64,000 nt of DNA from CAZHEV01 sp964531335 [NCBI: uncultured bacterium] (GTDB taxonomy: Bacteria; Eisenbacteria; RBG-16-71-46; CAZHEV01): positions 13,893 to 77,892 of the forward strand of contig CAZHEV010000001.1 of assembly GCA_964531335.1 (NCBI GenBank), given 5' to 3'. Both the position numbers and the translations under genes were made by a program. Below the pieces are notes generated by a model, which was given only the letters and a program-made list of their open reading frames with translations, ran no database searches and was not told the DNA's origin. Positions 1 through 8,087 of this stretch are shown piece by piece (position 1 is the first letter of the stretch; each line of letters begins with the position of its first letter).

Positions 1-158
1 TGATTCCCGGCTTCACTGAAGTGAGGCCGGGAAACGTGCTTCCCATACTCTTCTCTTTTCTCTTCGGCCCTGTGGCGGCGTGGGGCGCGGCGCCTGCGGT
101 GCCGGCCGTCGTCGCGCCGTTCGTAGTCGTGGCTTTCATAGGCGCGCTCATCCTCTAA
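1..158 (+). CDS. 3' end of a possible ECF-transporter S component (partial)
   Basis: The reading frame is open from the window edge to a TAA and gives about 51 residues. The first part (FTEVRPGNVLPILF, then LFGPVAAWGAA) resembles the first conserved segment of ECF S components, which bind a vitamin or other micronutrient in the inner membrane. The following genes encode the matching ATPase and EcfT, which supports this. In the family, four or more further membrane helices should follow this segment. Here the protein ends about 20 residues later after one hydrophobic stretch (FVVVAFIGALIL). Neither other forward frame restores a plausible continuation. It could be a truncated copy, an atypical short protein or the tail of another membrane protein. 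The 5' part lies outside the window. Confidence 0.4.
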   Translation, partial: IPGFTEVRPGNVLPILFSFLFGPVAAWGAAPAVPAVVAPFVVVAFIGALIL

Positions 159-168
159 GCTATACCTT

Positions 169-1935
169 ATGTCCTCCCGGAACCCGAAGATAGAGAGCAG
201 AAGCGGCGAGAAAGGCCCGCCCGCGGTGCGCGCGCGGGGTCTCGGCTTCACCTACGAGGGGGCCGGCGCCCCCGCGCTGTCCGGTGTCGATCTCGAGCTC
301 CCCGGGGGCTCATCGACGGCCGTCGTCGGGGCCTCCGGTGCCGGGAAGTCGACGCTTTGCATGGCTACGAACGGGCTTGTCCCAAAGCTCGCGCGAGGCC
401 GCCTGGAGGGCGATCTCGTGGTGTGCGGGAAGAGGGTCGCCGAGCGTTCGGTGAAGGAGATGGCGCGGACGGTCGGAATCGTGCTGCAGGACTTCGAGGC
501 GCAGCTTTTTTCGACCAGCGCGGAGCTGGAGATCGCCTTCGGCCTGGAGAATCTGGGAGTGGAAACGGACCGAATGCGGCGGATAGTCACGTCCTCCCTG
601 GAGATGGTGGGTTTGGCGGGCTTCGAGAGGAGGGATCCGAGCACGCTCTCCGGCGGCGAGAAACAGAGAGTCGCGCTGGCCGCGGTCCTGGCGATGGATC
701 CTCCTTTGATCGTGCTCGACGAGCCGACGTCGGACCTGGACCCGAGGGGCAGGCGGGAGGTAATGGGCGTGCTACGCCGTCTTGCGGGGGCCGGGAGGAC
801 GTTTATCGTGGTCGAGCACGAGACCGACGAGCTGACGTCCGTCGATCACGTGCTTTTGCTTAGGGGTGGAACGGTTGCGGCGGCCGGCGCCGCGGATGGA
901 GTCTTCTCCCGCCGCGAAGAGCTCCGGGCGTCCGGAGTCAGGCCGCCTCAACTCGCGGAGCTATGCGGTATCTTGCAACTGGATTCGGATTATCGCGTGG
1001 GCGAGGTGGAGAAGATGATCCGAGACGCCGGCTACCGCCTCGACGGCTCTAGGTGCGGGGAGATCGGTGCGGCGCCGGGGAGGACGGTCGCCGGCCCCGC
1101 GGTGATTGAGATCGAGGCCGTCTCTTACTCCTACCCGGACGGGATGGAGGCGCTGCGGGGGGTGAGCCTGGAGATAAGCCACGGCGAGTTCGCGGCGCTG
1201 ATCGGGGTGAATGGATCCGGCAAGACTACCCTGGCCAAGCATTTCAACGGTCTTCTTCTTCCGGGGACGGGCGTGGTGAGGGTCCGGGGGCTCGACACGC
1301 GGGCCGCCGTGGTCTCCGAGCTTTCCACCCTGGTGGGCTATGTTTTCCAAAACCCCGATCATCAGATATTCAGCGACACCGTGGCCGAGGAGCTGGCCTT
1401 CGGTCCCAGAAACGCGGGGTTGGATCCGGAGGAGACGGCGCGCAGGAGCAAGGTGGCCTTGGAGGCGGTCCGGATGCGCGGCCGCGAGGGCGCCGATCCG
1501 TTCGCCTTGACGAAGGGCGAGAGACAGAGGGTGGCATTGGCCTCGGTTCTGGTGATGGAGCCTTCCGTCATAGTCATGGACGAGCCCACGACGGGTCTCG
1601 ATTTCACGCAACAGATACAGGTTATGGAGCTGCTTCGCGGTCTGAACGCCAGGGGGCACACGATAATAATCGTGACTCACTCCTTGTGGCTTGCCGCCGC
1701 TTACGCCCGCAGAACCATCGTGATGAGCCGGGGCCGCATAGCGGCCGATGGTCCCACCAGACAGGTGATGACGGAGGGCGAAGGCCTGGACAGGTGGTCT
1801 CTGGTTCCTCCTCCCATCGTTTCCCTTGCGCGGCGCATGGGGGCCCCGGCGGTGACGGTGGGGGAGATGGCGTACTGTCTGGGCGTGGGTTCTTCAAGGG
1901 AAGAAGCGGCGAGAAACAAGGACTACCGACTATGA
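169..1935 (+). CDS. ecfA: Energy-coupling factor ATPase, fused double ABC domain (EcfA1-EcfA2)
   Basis: Two ABC ATPase domains lie in one 588-residue chain. Domain 1 has Walker A GASGAGKS (about residues 54-61), signature LSGGEKQ (about 160) and LDEPTSDLD. Domain 2 has Walker A GVNGSGKT (about 346-353), an FQNPDHQIF Q-loop, the variant signature LTKGERQ (about 447) and MDEPTTGLD. Such YkoD/CbiO-type fusions drive uptake of vitamins or metals by ECF transporters and sit on the cytoplasmic face bound to EcfT. The next gene, ecfT, overlaps its stop codon by 4 bases (ATGA), so the two are translationally coupled. The start is the ATG 10 bases after the preceding stop; no clear ribosome site precedes it. 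The substrate cannot be read from the ATPase. Confidence 0.92.
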   Translation: MSSRNPKIESRSGEKGPPAVRARGLGFTYEGAGAPALSGVDLELPGGSSTAVVGASGAGKSTLCMATNGLVPKLARGRLEGDLVVCGKRVAERSVKEMARTVGIVLQDFEAQLFSTSAELEIAFGLENLGVETDRMRRIVTSSLEMVGLAGFERRDPSTLSGGEKQRVALAAVLAMDPPLIVLDEPTSDLDPRGRREVMGVLRRLAGAGRTFIVVEHETDELTSVDHVLLLRGGTVAAAGAADGVFSRREELRASGVRPPQLAELCGILQLDSDYRVGEVEKMIRDAGYRLDGSRCGEIGAAPGRTVAGPAVIEIEAVSYSYPDGMEALRGVSLEISHGEFAALIGVNGSGKTTLAKHFNGLLLPGTGVVRVRGLDTRAAVVSELSTLVGYVFQNPDHQIFSDTVAEELAFGPRNAGLDPEETARRSKVALEAVRMRGREGADPFALTKGERQRVALASVLVMEPSVIVMDEPTTGLDFTQQIQVMELLRGLNARGHTIIIVTHSLWLAAAYARRTIVMSRGRIAADGPTRQVMTEGEGLDRWSLVPPPIVSLARRMGAPAVTVGEMAYCLGVGSSREEAARNKDYRL

Positions 1936-2720
1936 GGTTCCTCTACGGCGACAAGGACTCTTTCGTTCACCGGATGAGCCCACAGGCCAAGCTGGGCGCG
2001 ATGCTCATCTCGTCCGTGCCGCCCATCGCATTCAATGATCCATTGTACGTGGCGGCGATAACTTGCGTCGTCCTCGGCTACGCGTCCGCGGCGAGGGCGT
2101 GGGACACTCTACTGCGGTTCAAGAGGCTGCTGCTGATACTTCTTTTCGTTTCGTGGGCGCTGTGGTCCGTTCTTCTGAGGCTGGGGGAGCCCCTGTTCGA
2201 GGCGGGCTTCGTCTCCGTGTCGAAGATGTCGTTGCAGTACGGGCTTTCCATGGGGCTCAGGGTGACGACGTACGTGGCGATGGGTCTCGTGTTCCTATCC
2301 GCGACGAGCGTGGAAGAGCTGACCGCCGGGCTGCGAAAGCTGGGACTGCCGTACACTCTAAGTTTCGCGCTCTCGGCCGCTTTCAGACTCGCGCCCACCT
2401 TCATGGATACCACACGGACGGTCTCGGAGGCGCAGAGGGCGCGCGGCCTGAGCTTGGAGGAAGGTGGGCCGGTCACCAGGGCGAGAAAGTATCTACCGCT
2501 GTTCATCCCGATTATAGCGATGTCCATAAGGCGCGCGGGAACGATGGCCATGGCGCTCGAAGCGAGAGGCTTCGGCCTCAGCAGCGCGAGGACGGCCTAC
2601 CGCCCGGTCAAGACGACCAGGACCGAGTGGATTGTCTTGACCGCGATCGCCGCCCTCGCGGCCGTAGCCGTCGCGCTCCGGGTGGACGGTCACGGCGTCC
2701 TGGTATCGGGAAGACTGTAG
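1932..2720 (+). CDS. ecfT: Energy-coupling factor transmembrane protein EcfT
   Basis: A 262-residue polytopic membrane protein that starts at an ATG overlapping the ecfA stop. Several hydrophobic helices flank a cytoplasmic region carrying the two Ala-Arg-Gly signatures of EcfT: AQRARG (about residue 165) and ALEARGFG (about residue 209). In the family these helices contact the two ATPase domains and transmit ATP hydrolysis to the S component. The length is normal. With the fused ATPase it makes an A-A'-T module that may serve one or several S components, including the unlinked one near 51 kb. A longer reading frame runs upstream inside ecfA, but the overlapping ATG is the credible start. Confidence 0.9.
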   Translation: MRFLYGDKDSFVHRMSPQAKLGAMLISSVPPIAFNDPLYVAAITCVVLGYASAARAWDTLLRFKRLLLILLFVSWALWSVLLRLGEPLFEAGFVSVSKMSLQYGLSMGLRVTTYVAMGLVFLSATSVEELTAGLRKLGLPYTLSFALSAAFRLAPTFMDTTRTVSEAQRARGLSLEEGGPVTRARKYLPLFIPIIAMSIRRAGTMAMALEARGFGLSSARTAYRPVKTTRTEWIVLTAIAALAAVAVALRVDGHGVLVSGRL

Positions 2721-2725
2721 CGTCT

Positions 2726-2747
2726 GCACCCGGTGCGCCCCGGGTGC
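2726..2747. terminator. GC-rich hairpin between convergent genes
   Basis: A perfect 8-bp stem (GCACCCGG / CCGGGTGC) with a 6-base loop lies in the 37-bp gap between ecfT and the convergent protease gene. Neither strand has a T-run after it. It may act as a weak or Rho-assisted terminator for both genes, or may be chance in GC-rich DNA. Confidence 0.35.
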
Positions 2748-2757
2748 GCGCGTTCCG

Positions 2758-3636
2758 CTAGAACTCGATCGGGACCGGTATGAACGCCAGGACAAAGAGG
2801 AGAAGGGCCGCTATTCCGAGGACCTTCCTTCCGCCGTCCAGCGGCGTCACCGGATCGGCGGGGGTCGGGTGCTTGCGCGCGAGGAGAAAGGCGAGAAGGC
2901 CTATCAGCAGCCATCCTGGAAACCTGGTCACGATGGTGACCAGAACCACTGCGGCCAGGGCCGCCCTGTAGACCATCCTGCTCTTGTCTCCGAGTATCGC
3001 GTAGACGACGTGTCCGCCGTCCAGCTGTCCCACCGGAAGCAGGTTCAAGGCCGTGACGAAAAGGCCCGCCCATCCCGCGTACGCCATGGGCCCGAGCATC
3101 AACTCGTAGCCCTCGGGGATCGTGCCTACCGCCAGATCCGTCAAGAAGGAGAATAGAAGGGAGCTTCCCAGTCTGAGCGCGCCGGGCTCGACGCTCTCGA
3201 CCGGAACGACGGTGCTGCTCGCCAGACCTATCAGGGTTACGGGCAGAGCTATGGCCAGTCCGGCGAGGGGGCCGGCTATTCCGACGTCGAAGAGGGCCCG
3301 CCGGTCGGGGATTCTCCCCCTCATCAATATGAGCGCTCCCAGAGTTCCGAAAATACTCAGAGGAAAAGGTATGAAGAAGGGATAGCTCGAAGGAACGCCG
3401 TTGCGGCGGCACATCGTGAAATGGCCCAGTTCGTGAGCCAGAAGTATGGTCATTATGGAGACGGCGTACAAAGGTCCCGCCACGAAGTACGTCGACGCTG
3501 CTGTTAGGACGAACAGGATGGCCGGGCGTCGTATCGAGGGCAAGCTTCGACGCGCGGAAACCCGCGCCGCCCCGGATGGGTCCGGCGGCGGCTCGAACCG
3601 ACTCAACGGGGGAAGGCGGTGAGCATGCTCTGTCAT
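2758..3636 (-). CDS. Site-2-protease-like (M50) membrane metalloprotease
   Basis: A multi-pass membrane protein of about 292 residues with both hallmarks of intramembrane zinc proteases: HELGH in a hydrophobic helix (about residues 68-72) and NLLPVGQLDGGH (about 200), which supplies the third zinc ligand. The family cleaves membrane-anchored regulators within the bilayer. There is no PDZ domain, so it belongs to the short polytopic type rather than RseP. The extreme C-terminus has two more hydrophobic segments. The start is uncertain: the ATG used here and another in frame at 3666 both lack a strong ribosome site, although GGA precedes the latter. It diverges from the methyltransferase gene and converges with ecfT, so it is probably transcribed alone. 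The substrate is unknown. Confidence 0.88.
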   Translation of the reverse strand: MTEHAHRLPPLSRFEPPPDPSGAARVSARRSLPSIRRPAILFVLTAASTYFVAGPLYAVSIMTILLAHELGHFTMCRRNGVPSSYPFFIPFPLSIFGTLGALILMRGRIPDRRALFDVGIAGPLAGLAIALPVTLIGLASSTVVPVESVEPGALRLGSSLLFSFLTDLAVGTIPEGYELMLGPMAYAGWAGLFVTALNLLPVGQLDGGHVVYAILGDKSRMVYRAALAAVVLVTIVTRFPGWLLIGLLAFLLARKHPTPADPVTPLDGGRKVLGIAALLLFVLAFIPVPIEF

Positions 3637-3780
3637 GAGTATAAACTTAACAAGAGGGGCGCTCATTGTCAATCCGTCGGGCGTTCTTTCGCCGCGCGGC
3701 TCAGTGTGATAGTATTCACTTTGATGAATTGCAGGTTCCCGGAAACGGGCCGGCGTCATGCTGTCAGGGAAGTTTGCGCG

Positions 3781-4524
3781 ATGAGCTCGGAGCGGCGAAA
3801 CCATTGGTACCGAGAGGCGTTTGACGATTACTACGTCGATCTGTACAGTCACAGGAACAAGGAAGAGGCGTCGCGGTTCGTAGGCAGCCTGGGCCGGCTG
3901 GTCGTCCTGAAAGGGGCGAGGGTCCTGGATCTGGCTTGCGGCACGGGCAGATACATCGGCGCCCTGTCCTCGGCGGGGGCCTCGCCGGTCGGCCTGGATC
4001 TCTCGACGGCCCTGCTCGAGGAAGCTTCCCGAGCGGGCGCCGAACCCCTTGTAAGGGGCGACATGCGGGCGATTCCGTTCGCGCGCGCGGCCTTCGACGG
4101 CGCGGTCAGCATGTTCACCTCTTTCGGTTACTTCTCTGATATCGACGACGAGCTCGCCGTGCTGCGGGAGGTGCATCGCTGCTTGAAGCCGGGGGGCTGG
4201 TTCGTGATCGACTACATGAACTCGAGCCTGGTGCGCGCAACCCTCGTACCGTCGAGTGTGAGGCGCCTGGGAAGTCTGCGCGCAGTCGAACGGAGGCGGA
4301 TAGACGAAGACGGGCGAAGGGTGGCCAAGGACATCGAGCTTTACGAGGGAGAGCGCCTTGTGAAGCGACACACCGAGGTTGTACGGCTTCTGGAGATGGA
4401 GGAGCTCTCCGCCATGCTGGCGGCGGCGGGCCTCAGGATCCGGCGCCTACTCGGGGGATATGCCGGGGAGGAGTACGACAGGGACGGCTCGCATAGAATG
4501 ATTGCGTTATGTCGCAAAGACTGA
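3781..4524 (+). CDS. SAM-dependent methyltransferase (class I), first gene of the bsh run
   Basis: A 247-residue soluble Rossmann-fold methyltransferase. Motif I is VLDLACGTGRY (about residue 48) and motif II is VGLDLS. The later block FTSFGYFSDIDDE and LKPGGWFVIDY are typical of small-molecule methyltransferases of the UbiE/class I type. The ATG follows an AGGGAAG ribosome site; a longer in-frame extension upstream is not supported. The stop lies 15 bases before bshC, and the next five genes continue on the same strand, so it is probably co-transcribed with bacillithiol synthesis. Because N-methyl-bacillithiol is known from green sulfur bacteria, a role in methylating bacillithiol is an attractive inference. 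Nothing in the sequence proves the substrate. Confidence 0.85.
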   Translation: MSSERRNHWYREAFDDYYVDLYSHRNKEEASRFVGSLGRLVVLKGARVLDLACGTGRYIGALSSAGASPVGLDLSTALLEEASRAGAEPLVRGDMRAIPFARAAFDGAVSMFTSFGYFSDIDDELAVLREVHRCLKPGGWFVIDYMNSSLVRATLVPSSVRRLGSLRAVERRRIDEDGRRVAKDIELYEGERLVKRHTEVVRLLEMEELSAMLAAAGLRIRRLLGGYAGEEYDRDGSHRMIALCRKD

Positions 4525-4539
4525 AGGGACGCATCGGCC

Positions 4540-6189
4540 TTGAAAGATAGAGGGACAATCTTCCGCGCCCTGGACATCGAATTGCCCGAGACGTACACGC
4601 CCTTGTACCGTGACTTCGTGTCGGGCGCTTTCGAGGGCCGGGAACCGTGCTTTTCGCTTTATAGGCGTCCGGAGAGCTGGGCCGGGCTCGCGGAGCGAAG
4701 GCTTTCGAGCGCTCTGGCCACCCCGGCGTTGTGGGAGGAGCTGACGGACTTCAACCGCAGGGCCGGCGCGTCGGATGCGGCTCTCGGGAAAATAGGGGCG
4801 ATGGCGAAGGGCGAATGCGTCGCCGTGGTGGGCGGCCAGCAGCCCGGTCTCCTCGGCGGGCCGGCGCTCGTGCTGTACAAGGCCGCTACGTGCGTCGCCT
4901 TGGCCGAGCGCTTCGAGGAGAGCACAGGGGTCCCATGCGCCCCCATCTTCATGGTAAGCGGCGATGACGCGGACTTCGCGGAGATCAGAACCTGTACCGT
5001 CTACGACGGCTCGCTGAGGCGACTCGTGCTTTCTTTCCCCGCGGAGATCCACAGGCCGGGGCGGATGGTGGGATCGCTGCCGTGCGAGAAGGAGGCGGAG
5101 GCGGCCCGAGCCCTCTTGTCCTCGCTGGGAGCAGTGCCGGGAGGGGAGTTCGTGGGTGAGTTGCTGCGCAGTGTCGGGGACGGCGCCGCCGATCACGGCG
5201 GGTTCGTGGCGGGAATACTGTCAAAGTTGCTGTCGGGCGAAGGCCTGGTCGTGCTCGATGGGCGAAGCCGTGAAATGAGGAAGGCCGGCGCCGCGACGTT
5301 TGAAGCATATCTGGCGAGGCGGAATGAGCTGAGCGAAGCCGTGGCGGGCGGGGGGCGCGAGATGAAGAGGCTCGGCTACCACGCCCAGCTCGAGGGCCCG
5401 GGCCTTGAGTGGTGGCTATTCACGATGGAAGGGGACCTCCGGGTCAAGTTGGAAGAGGGTGGAGAGGCGGCGGCGAGGCGGGCGCTGCACGACTCGCCGG
5501 ATACGCTTTCGCCCAACGTGGCCTTGCGTCCCATCCTGCGGGACTCGGTCCTGCCCACCGTCTTCTGCATGTGTGGGCCGAGCGAGATAGCTTATTCGCT
5601 ACAGCTTGGAAAGGCATATGAGATCTTTCAGGTCCCACCGCCGGGGCTCTTTCCAAGGCTGGCGATGACCATGGTTCCGGATGAGGGCGAGGAGGTGGCG
5701 GGCGGCTGGACTGTCAAGGCGGTCTCCGGGCTGCTCGGCGACGTGGACGGAGCGTTGCGCTCTCACTATCTCGGCCTGGCTCCTGATGGCGCGGTCGATG
5801 CCGTGGAAAAGACGAGATCGGAGCTCAATGACAGCATGAGTGGGCTCTCGGAGACCCTCGGGGATTTGTCCGGCGAGCTGGGCAAAGCCGCCGATTCCGC
5901 GGCTCGCGCCTGCGGCAGGTCGCTGGAGAAGCTCGAGGACGACATAATCGATTTCGTAAGACGGTCCGAGCAGGGCCGGAACCCAAGGCTAAAAGGGCTT
6001 TCCGGTTTTTTGAGGCCGGAGAGGGAGCTGCAGGAAAGGATTCTGTCGGCTCTGTACCCGTTCCTGTCGGAAGGCCCGGGGTTCGTCGATGAGTTGATGT
6101 CCCTGGCCCGCCGACACGTAAGCGATTGCGAGACGGGCAAGGTCCGCCACTACTGCTACAGGATGGGGGCCGGTTCGCCGGAGGAGTAG
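4540..6189 (+). CDS. bshC: Bacillithiol synthase BshC (putative cysteine ligase)
   Basis: A 549-residue cytoplasmic protein of the usual BshC length. The family adds L-cysteine to glucosaminyl-malate in the last step of bacillithiol synthesis. The family's nucleotide-binding-like segment is present as VGGQQPGLLGGP followed by LYKA (from about residue 97). The SGDDADFAEI block corresponds to the usual SEDHDF region. A predicted coiled coil of Glu, Leu and Lys-rich heptads lies near residues 415-480, as in BshC structures. The start is TTG after AAGGGA. It sits between a methyltransferase gene and bshB, with bshA next, so the whole pathway is present in one run, which strengthens the assignment. 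Confidence 0.88.
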   Translation: MKDRGTIFRALDIELPETYTPLYRDFVSGAFEGREPCFSLYRRPESWAGLAERRLSSALATPALWEELTDFNRRAGASDAALGKIGAMAKGECVAVVGGQQPGLLGGPALVLYKAATCVALAERFEESTGVPCAPIFMVSGDDADFAEIRTCTVYDGSLRRLVLSFPAEIHRPGRMVGSLPCEKEAEAARALLSSLGAVPGGEFVGELLRSVGDGAADHGGFVAGILSKLLSGEGLVVLDGRSREMRKAGAATFEAYLARRNELSEAVAGGGREMKRLGYHAQLEGPGLEWWLFTMEGDLRVKLEEGGEAAARRALHDSPDTLSPNVALRPILRDSVLPTVFCMCGPSEIAYSLQLGKAYEIFQVPPPGLFPRLAMTMVPDEGEEVAGGWTVKAVSGLLGDVDGALRSHYLGLAPDGAVDAVEKTRSELNDSMSGLSETLGDLSGELGKAADSAARACGRSLEKLEDDIIDFVRRSEQGRNPRLKGLSGFLRPERELQERILSALYPFLSEGPGFVDELMSLARRHVSDCETGKVRHYCYRMGAGSPEE

Positions 6190-6194
6190 AGAAA

Positions 6195-6914
6195 ATGCTT
6201 GATGTCCTGGCTTTCGCCCCGCACCCGGACGACGCCGAACTGGGCGGCGGCGGCACGCTGATTCTACTTTCCTCGTTGGGCTATAAGGTGGGCGTAGTCG
6301 ATCTCACCGAAGGCGAGATGGGCACGAGGGGTGACGCGCAGACCAGGTCCGGTGAGAAGGAAAAGGCCTCCCGGGTGCTCGGGCTTCGGCACAGGGAAGG
6401 GCTTCGATTGCCGGACATGGGGCTGTGCAGGACCGACAGGGGCCAGTTGGAATCCGTGGTCCGAGCTATGAGGAAATCGAAGGCCGCCGTGGTGCTCGCG
6501 CCTCACTGGCAAGACCGCCATCCCGATCACGTGGAGGGCTCTTTTCTGGTAGCCTACGGGTTCTTTCTGTCGGCCGCGGCCAATTTCTGCGGGGACACGG
6601 AGCCGTTCAAGCCGGCCGCGCTCGCGTACTACCAGGGAAGCGTGGAGTTCGACCCGACCTTCGTGGTGGACGTGAGCGGCCGGTTCGAGAAGAAGATGGA
6701 AGCCGTGCGATGCTATGCCTCCCAGTTTTCGCCGCGTTCGGCGGGGGAGACGGAGACGGACATATCCCATCCCTTCTTCCTCGAGCGCGTGAAGGCCAGG
6801 GCCAGGCATTACGGGCTGATGGTCGGAGTCGAGTATGGGGAACCCTTCTTCATGAAGAGGCCGGTTGGAGTGCGGGATCCTTTCGAGCTACTGGCGGGTC
6901 GAAGGAAGCGCTGA
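6195..6914 (+). CDS. bshB: Bacillithiol biosynthesis deacetylase BshB (LmbE family)
   Basis: A 239-residue zinc deacetylase of the LmbE/PIG-L family, which removes the acetyl group from N-acetylglucosaminyl-malate. The N-terminal metal motif APHPDDAELG (residues 8-17) and the second motif RHPDH (about residue 106) supply the zinc ligands and general base. The C-terminal KARARHYGLMVGVEYGEPF segment is typical of BshB1. The ATG is preceded by a strong GGAGGAG that overlaps the end of bshC, so I chose it over a longer frame starting inside bshC. Position between bshC and bshA makes the bacillithiol role much more likely than mycothiol or mycothiol-conjugate chemistry. Confidence 0.88.
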   Translation: MLDVLAFAPHPDDAELGGGGTLILLSSLGYKVGVVDLTEGEMGTRGDAQTRSGEKEKASRVLGLRHREGLRLPDMGLCRTDRGQLESVVRAMRKSKAAVVLAPHWQDRHPDHVEGSFLVAYGFFLSAAANFCGDTEPFKPAALAYYQGSVEFDPTFVVDVSGRFEKKMEAVRCYASQFSPRSAGETETDISHPFFLERVKARARHYGLMVGVEYGEPFFMKRPVGVRDPFELLAGRRKR

Positions 6915-6947
6915 GGCGGCGGAGTTTTCGGCGCGGGAGGAACGAAC

Positions 6948-8087
6948 TTGGGAAAGAAGCTGAGGATAGGCGTGACCTGTTACCCGAGTTGGGGCGGGAG
7001 CGGCATTGTCGCGACCGAGCTCGGAATCTCCATGGCCGAGCTGGGCCACGAGGTGCACTTCATAACCCAGTCCATGCCTATCAGGCTGAGGCGTTTCAGC
7101 GACAAGGTGTTCTTCCACGAGGTCGACACGCACGATTATCCCGTGTTCCTCCATACGCCGTACACTTTGTGCCTCGCCGCCAAGATGTATGAAGTGTCAT
7201 CGTACTACAAGCTGGATCTTCTGCACGTTCATTACGCGATTCCTCATGCAGTCGCTTCTTATCTGGCGACTCGGATGTTGCGGAACATCGATCTCAAGTC
7301 GGTTGTGACGCTCCATGGCACGGACATTACGCTGGTGGGAATAGAGCCCTCTTTCTACAGCGTCACGAAGTTCGCGATCGAAAACGCCGACGCCGTCACG
7401 GCCGTCTCCGAGTTCCTGAGTTACACCACCAAGGACAGCTTCAACACCGATACCGAGATAGAGGTCATTCCGAACTTCGTGGACGTGGAGCGGTTCAAAC
7501 CCGCGCCCGACGAGGAGACGAGAAGACGGTTCGCGCCGAATTGTGAGAAAGTGCTTACGCACGTCTCGAATTTCCGGCCTGTGAAAAACGTGGGGCGCGT
7601 GGTCGAAGTCTTCGACAGAGTGAGACGCCGGACACCGGCCTGCCTTCTCATGATAGGGGACGGACCTGAGAAGGTGGTGGCAGAGAACCTGGTCAGGTCC
7701 TTGGGTATCGAGGGCTCGGTGAGATTCCTCGGGAATCAGGAGAACATGGAGGACCTGCTGGCGATAACCGACGTCTTTCTGTTGCCCAGCGAGCACGAGG
7801 GTTTCGGGCTTGCGGCTCTGGAGGCGATGAGCACGCAGACCGCCGTGGTGGCAACCGATGTCGGCGGACTCACGGAGGTGATAGAGGACGGGCGCAGCGG
7901 TTTTCTGGTCGATCCCTCGGACGTGGACAGGATGACCGAGCTGGTGACCAAGCTGTTCACGGACGACGACCTGCGCGGCGAGATAGCGAAGAACGCCAGA
8001 GAGACGGTGGTTGGGAGATTCTCAAAGGACGACATCGTCAAGAGGTACGAGAAGCTCTACAGGCGGCTTTGCGGGGACGACGAATGA
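6948..8087 (+). CDS. bshA: N-acetyl-alpha-D-glucosaminyl L-malate synthase BshA
   Basis: A 379-residue GT4 glycosyltransferase that transfers GlcNAc from UDP-GlcNAc to L-malate, the first committed step of bacillithiol synthesis. The N-terminal CYPSWGGSGIVATELG matches the BshA-specific glycine-rich segment. HEVHFITQ follows, as do LHVHYAIPHA and the GT4 C-terminal EHEGFGLAALE (E-x7-E, about residue 282). The length is normal. The start is TTG with an excellent ribosome site (GGGAGGAACGAAC). The following gene overlaps its stop codon by 4 bases. Together with bshC and bshB this completes the known pathway in the order C-B-A. Confidence 0.9.
   Translation: MGKKLRIGVTCYPSWGGSGIVATELGISMAELGHEVHFITQSMPIRLRRFSDKVFFHEVDTHDYPVFLHTPYTLCLAAKMYEVSSYYKLDLLHVHYAIPHAVASYLATRMLRNIDLKSVVTLHGTDITLVGIEPSFYSVTKFAIENADAVTAVSEFLSYTTKDSFNTDTEIEVIPNFVDVERFKPAPDEETRRRFAPNCEKVLTHVSNFRPVKNVGRVVEVFDRVRRRTPACLLMIGDGPEKVVAENLVRSLGIEGSVRFLGNQENMEDLLAITDVFLLPSEHEGFGLAALEAMSTQTAVVATDVGGLTEVIEDGRSGFLVDPSDVDRMTELVTKLFTDDDLRGEIAKNARETVVGRFSKDDIVKRYEKLYRRLCGDDE

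Noticed and set aside
1686-1931. N-terminal extension of ecfT inside ecfA
   Set aside because: The extension has shadow-like composition, and the ATG overlapping the ecfA stop gives a normal EcfT N-terminus.
3637-3672. Promoter TTGACA ... TATACT for the site-2 protease (minus strand)
   Set aside because: Spacing is about 23 bases, and the -10-like box would lie almost on the ATG.
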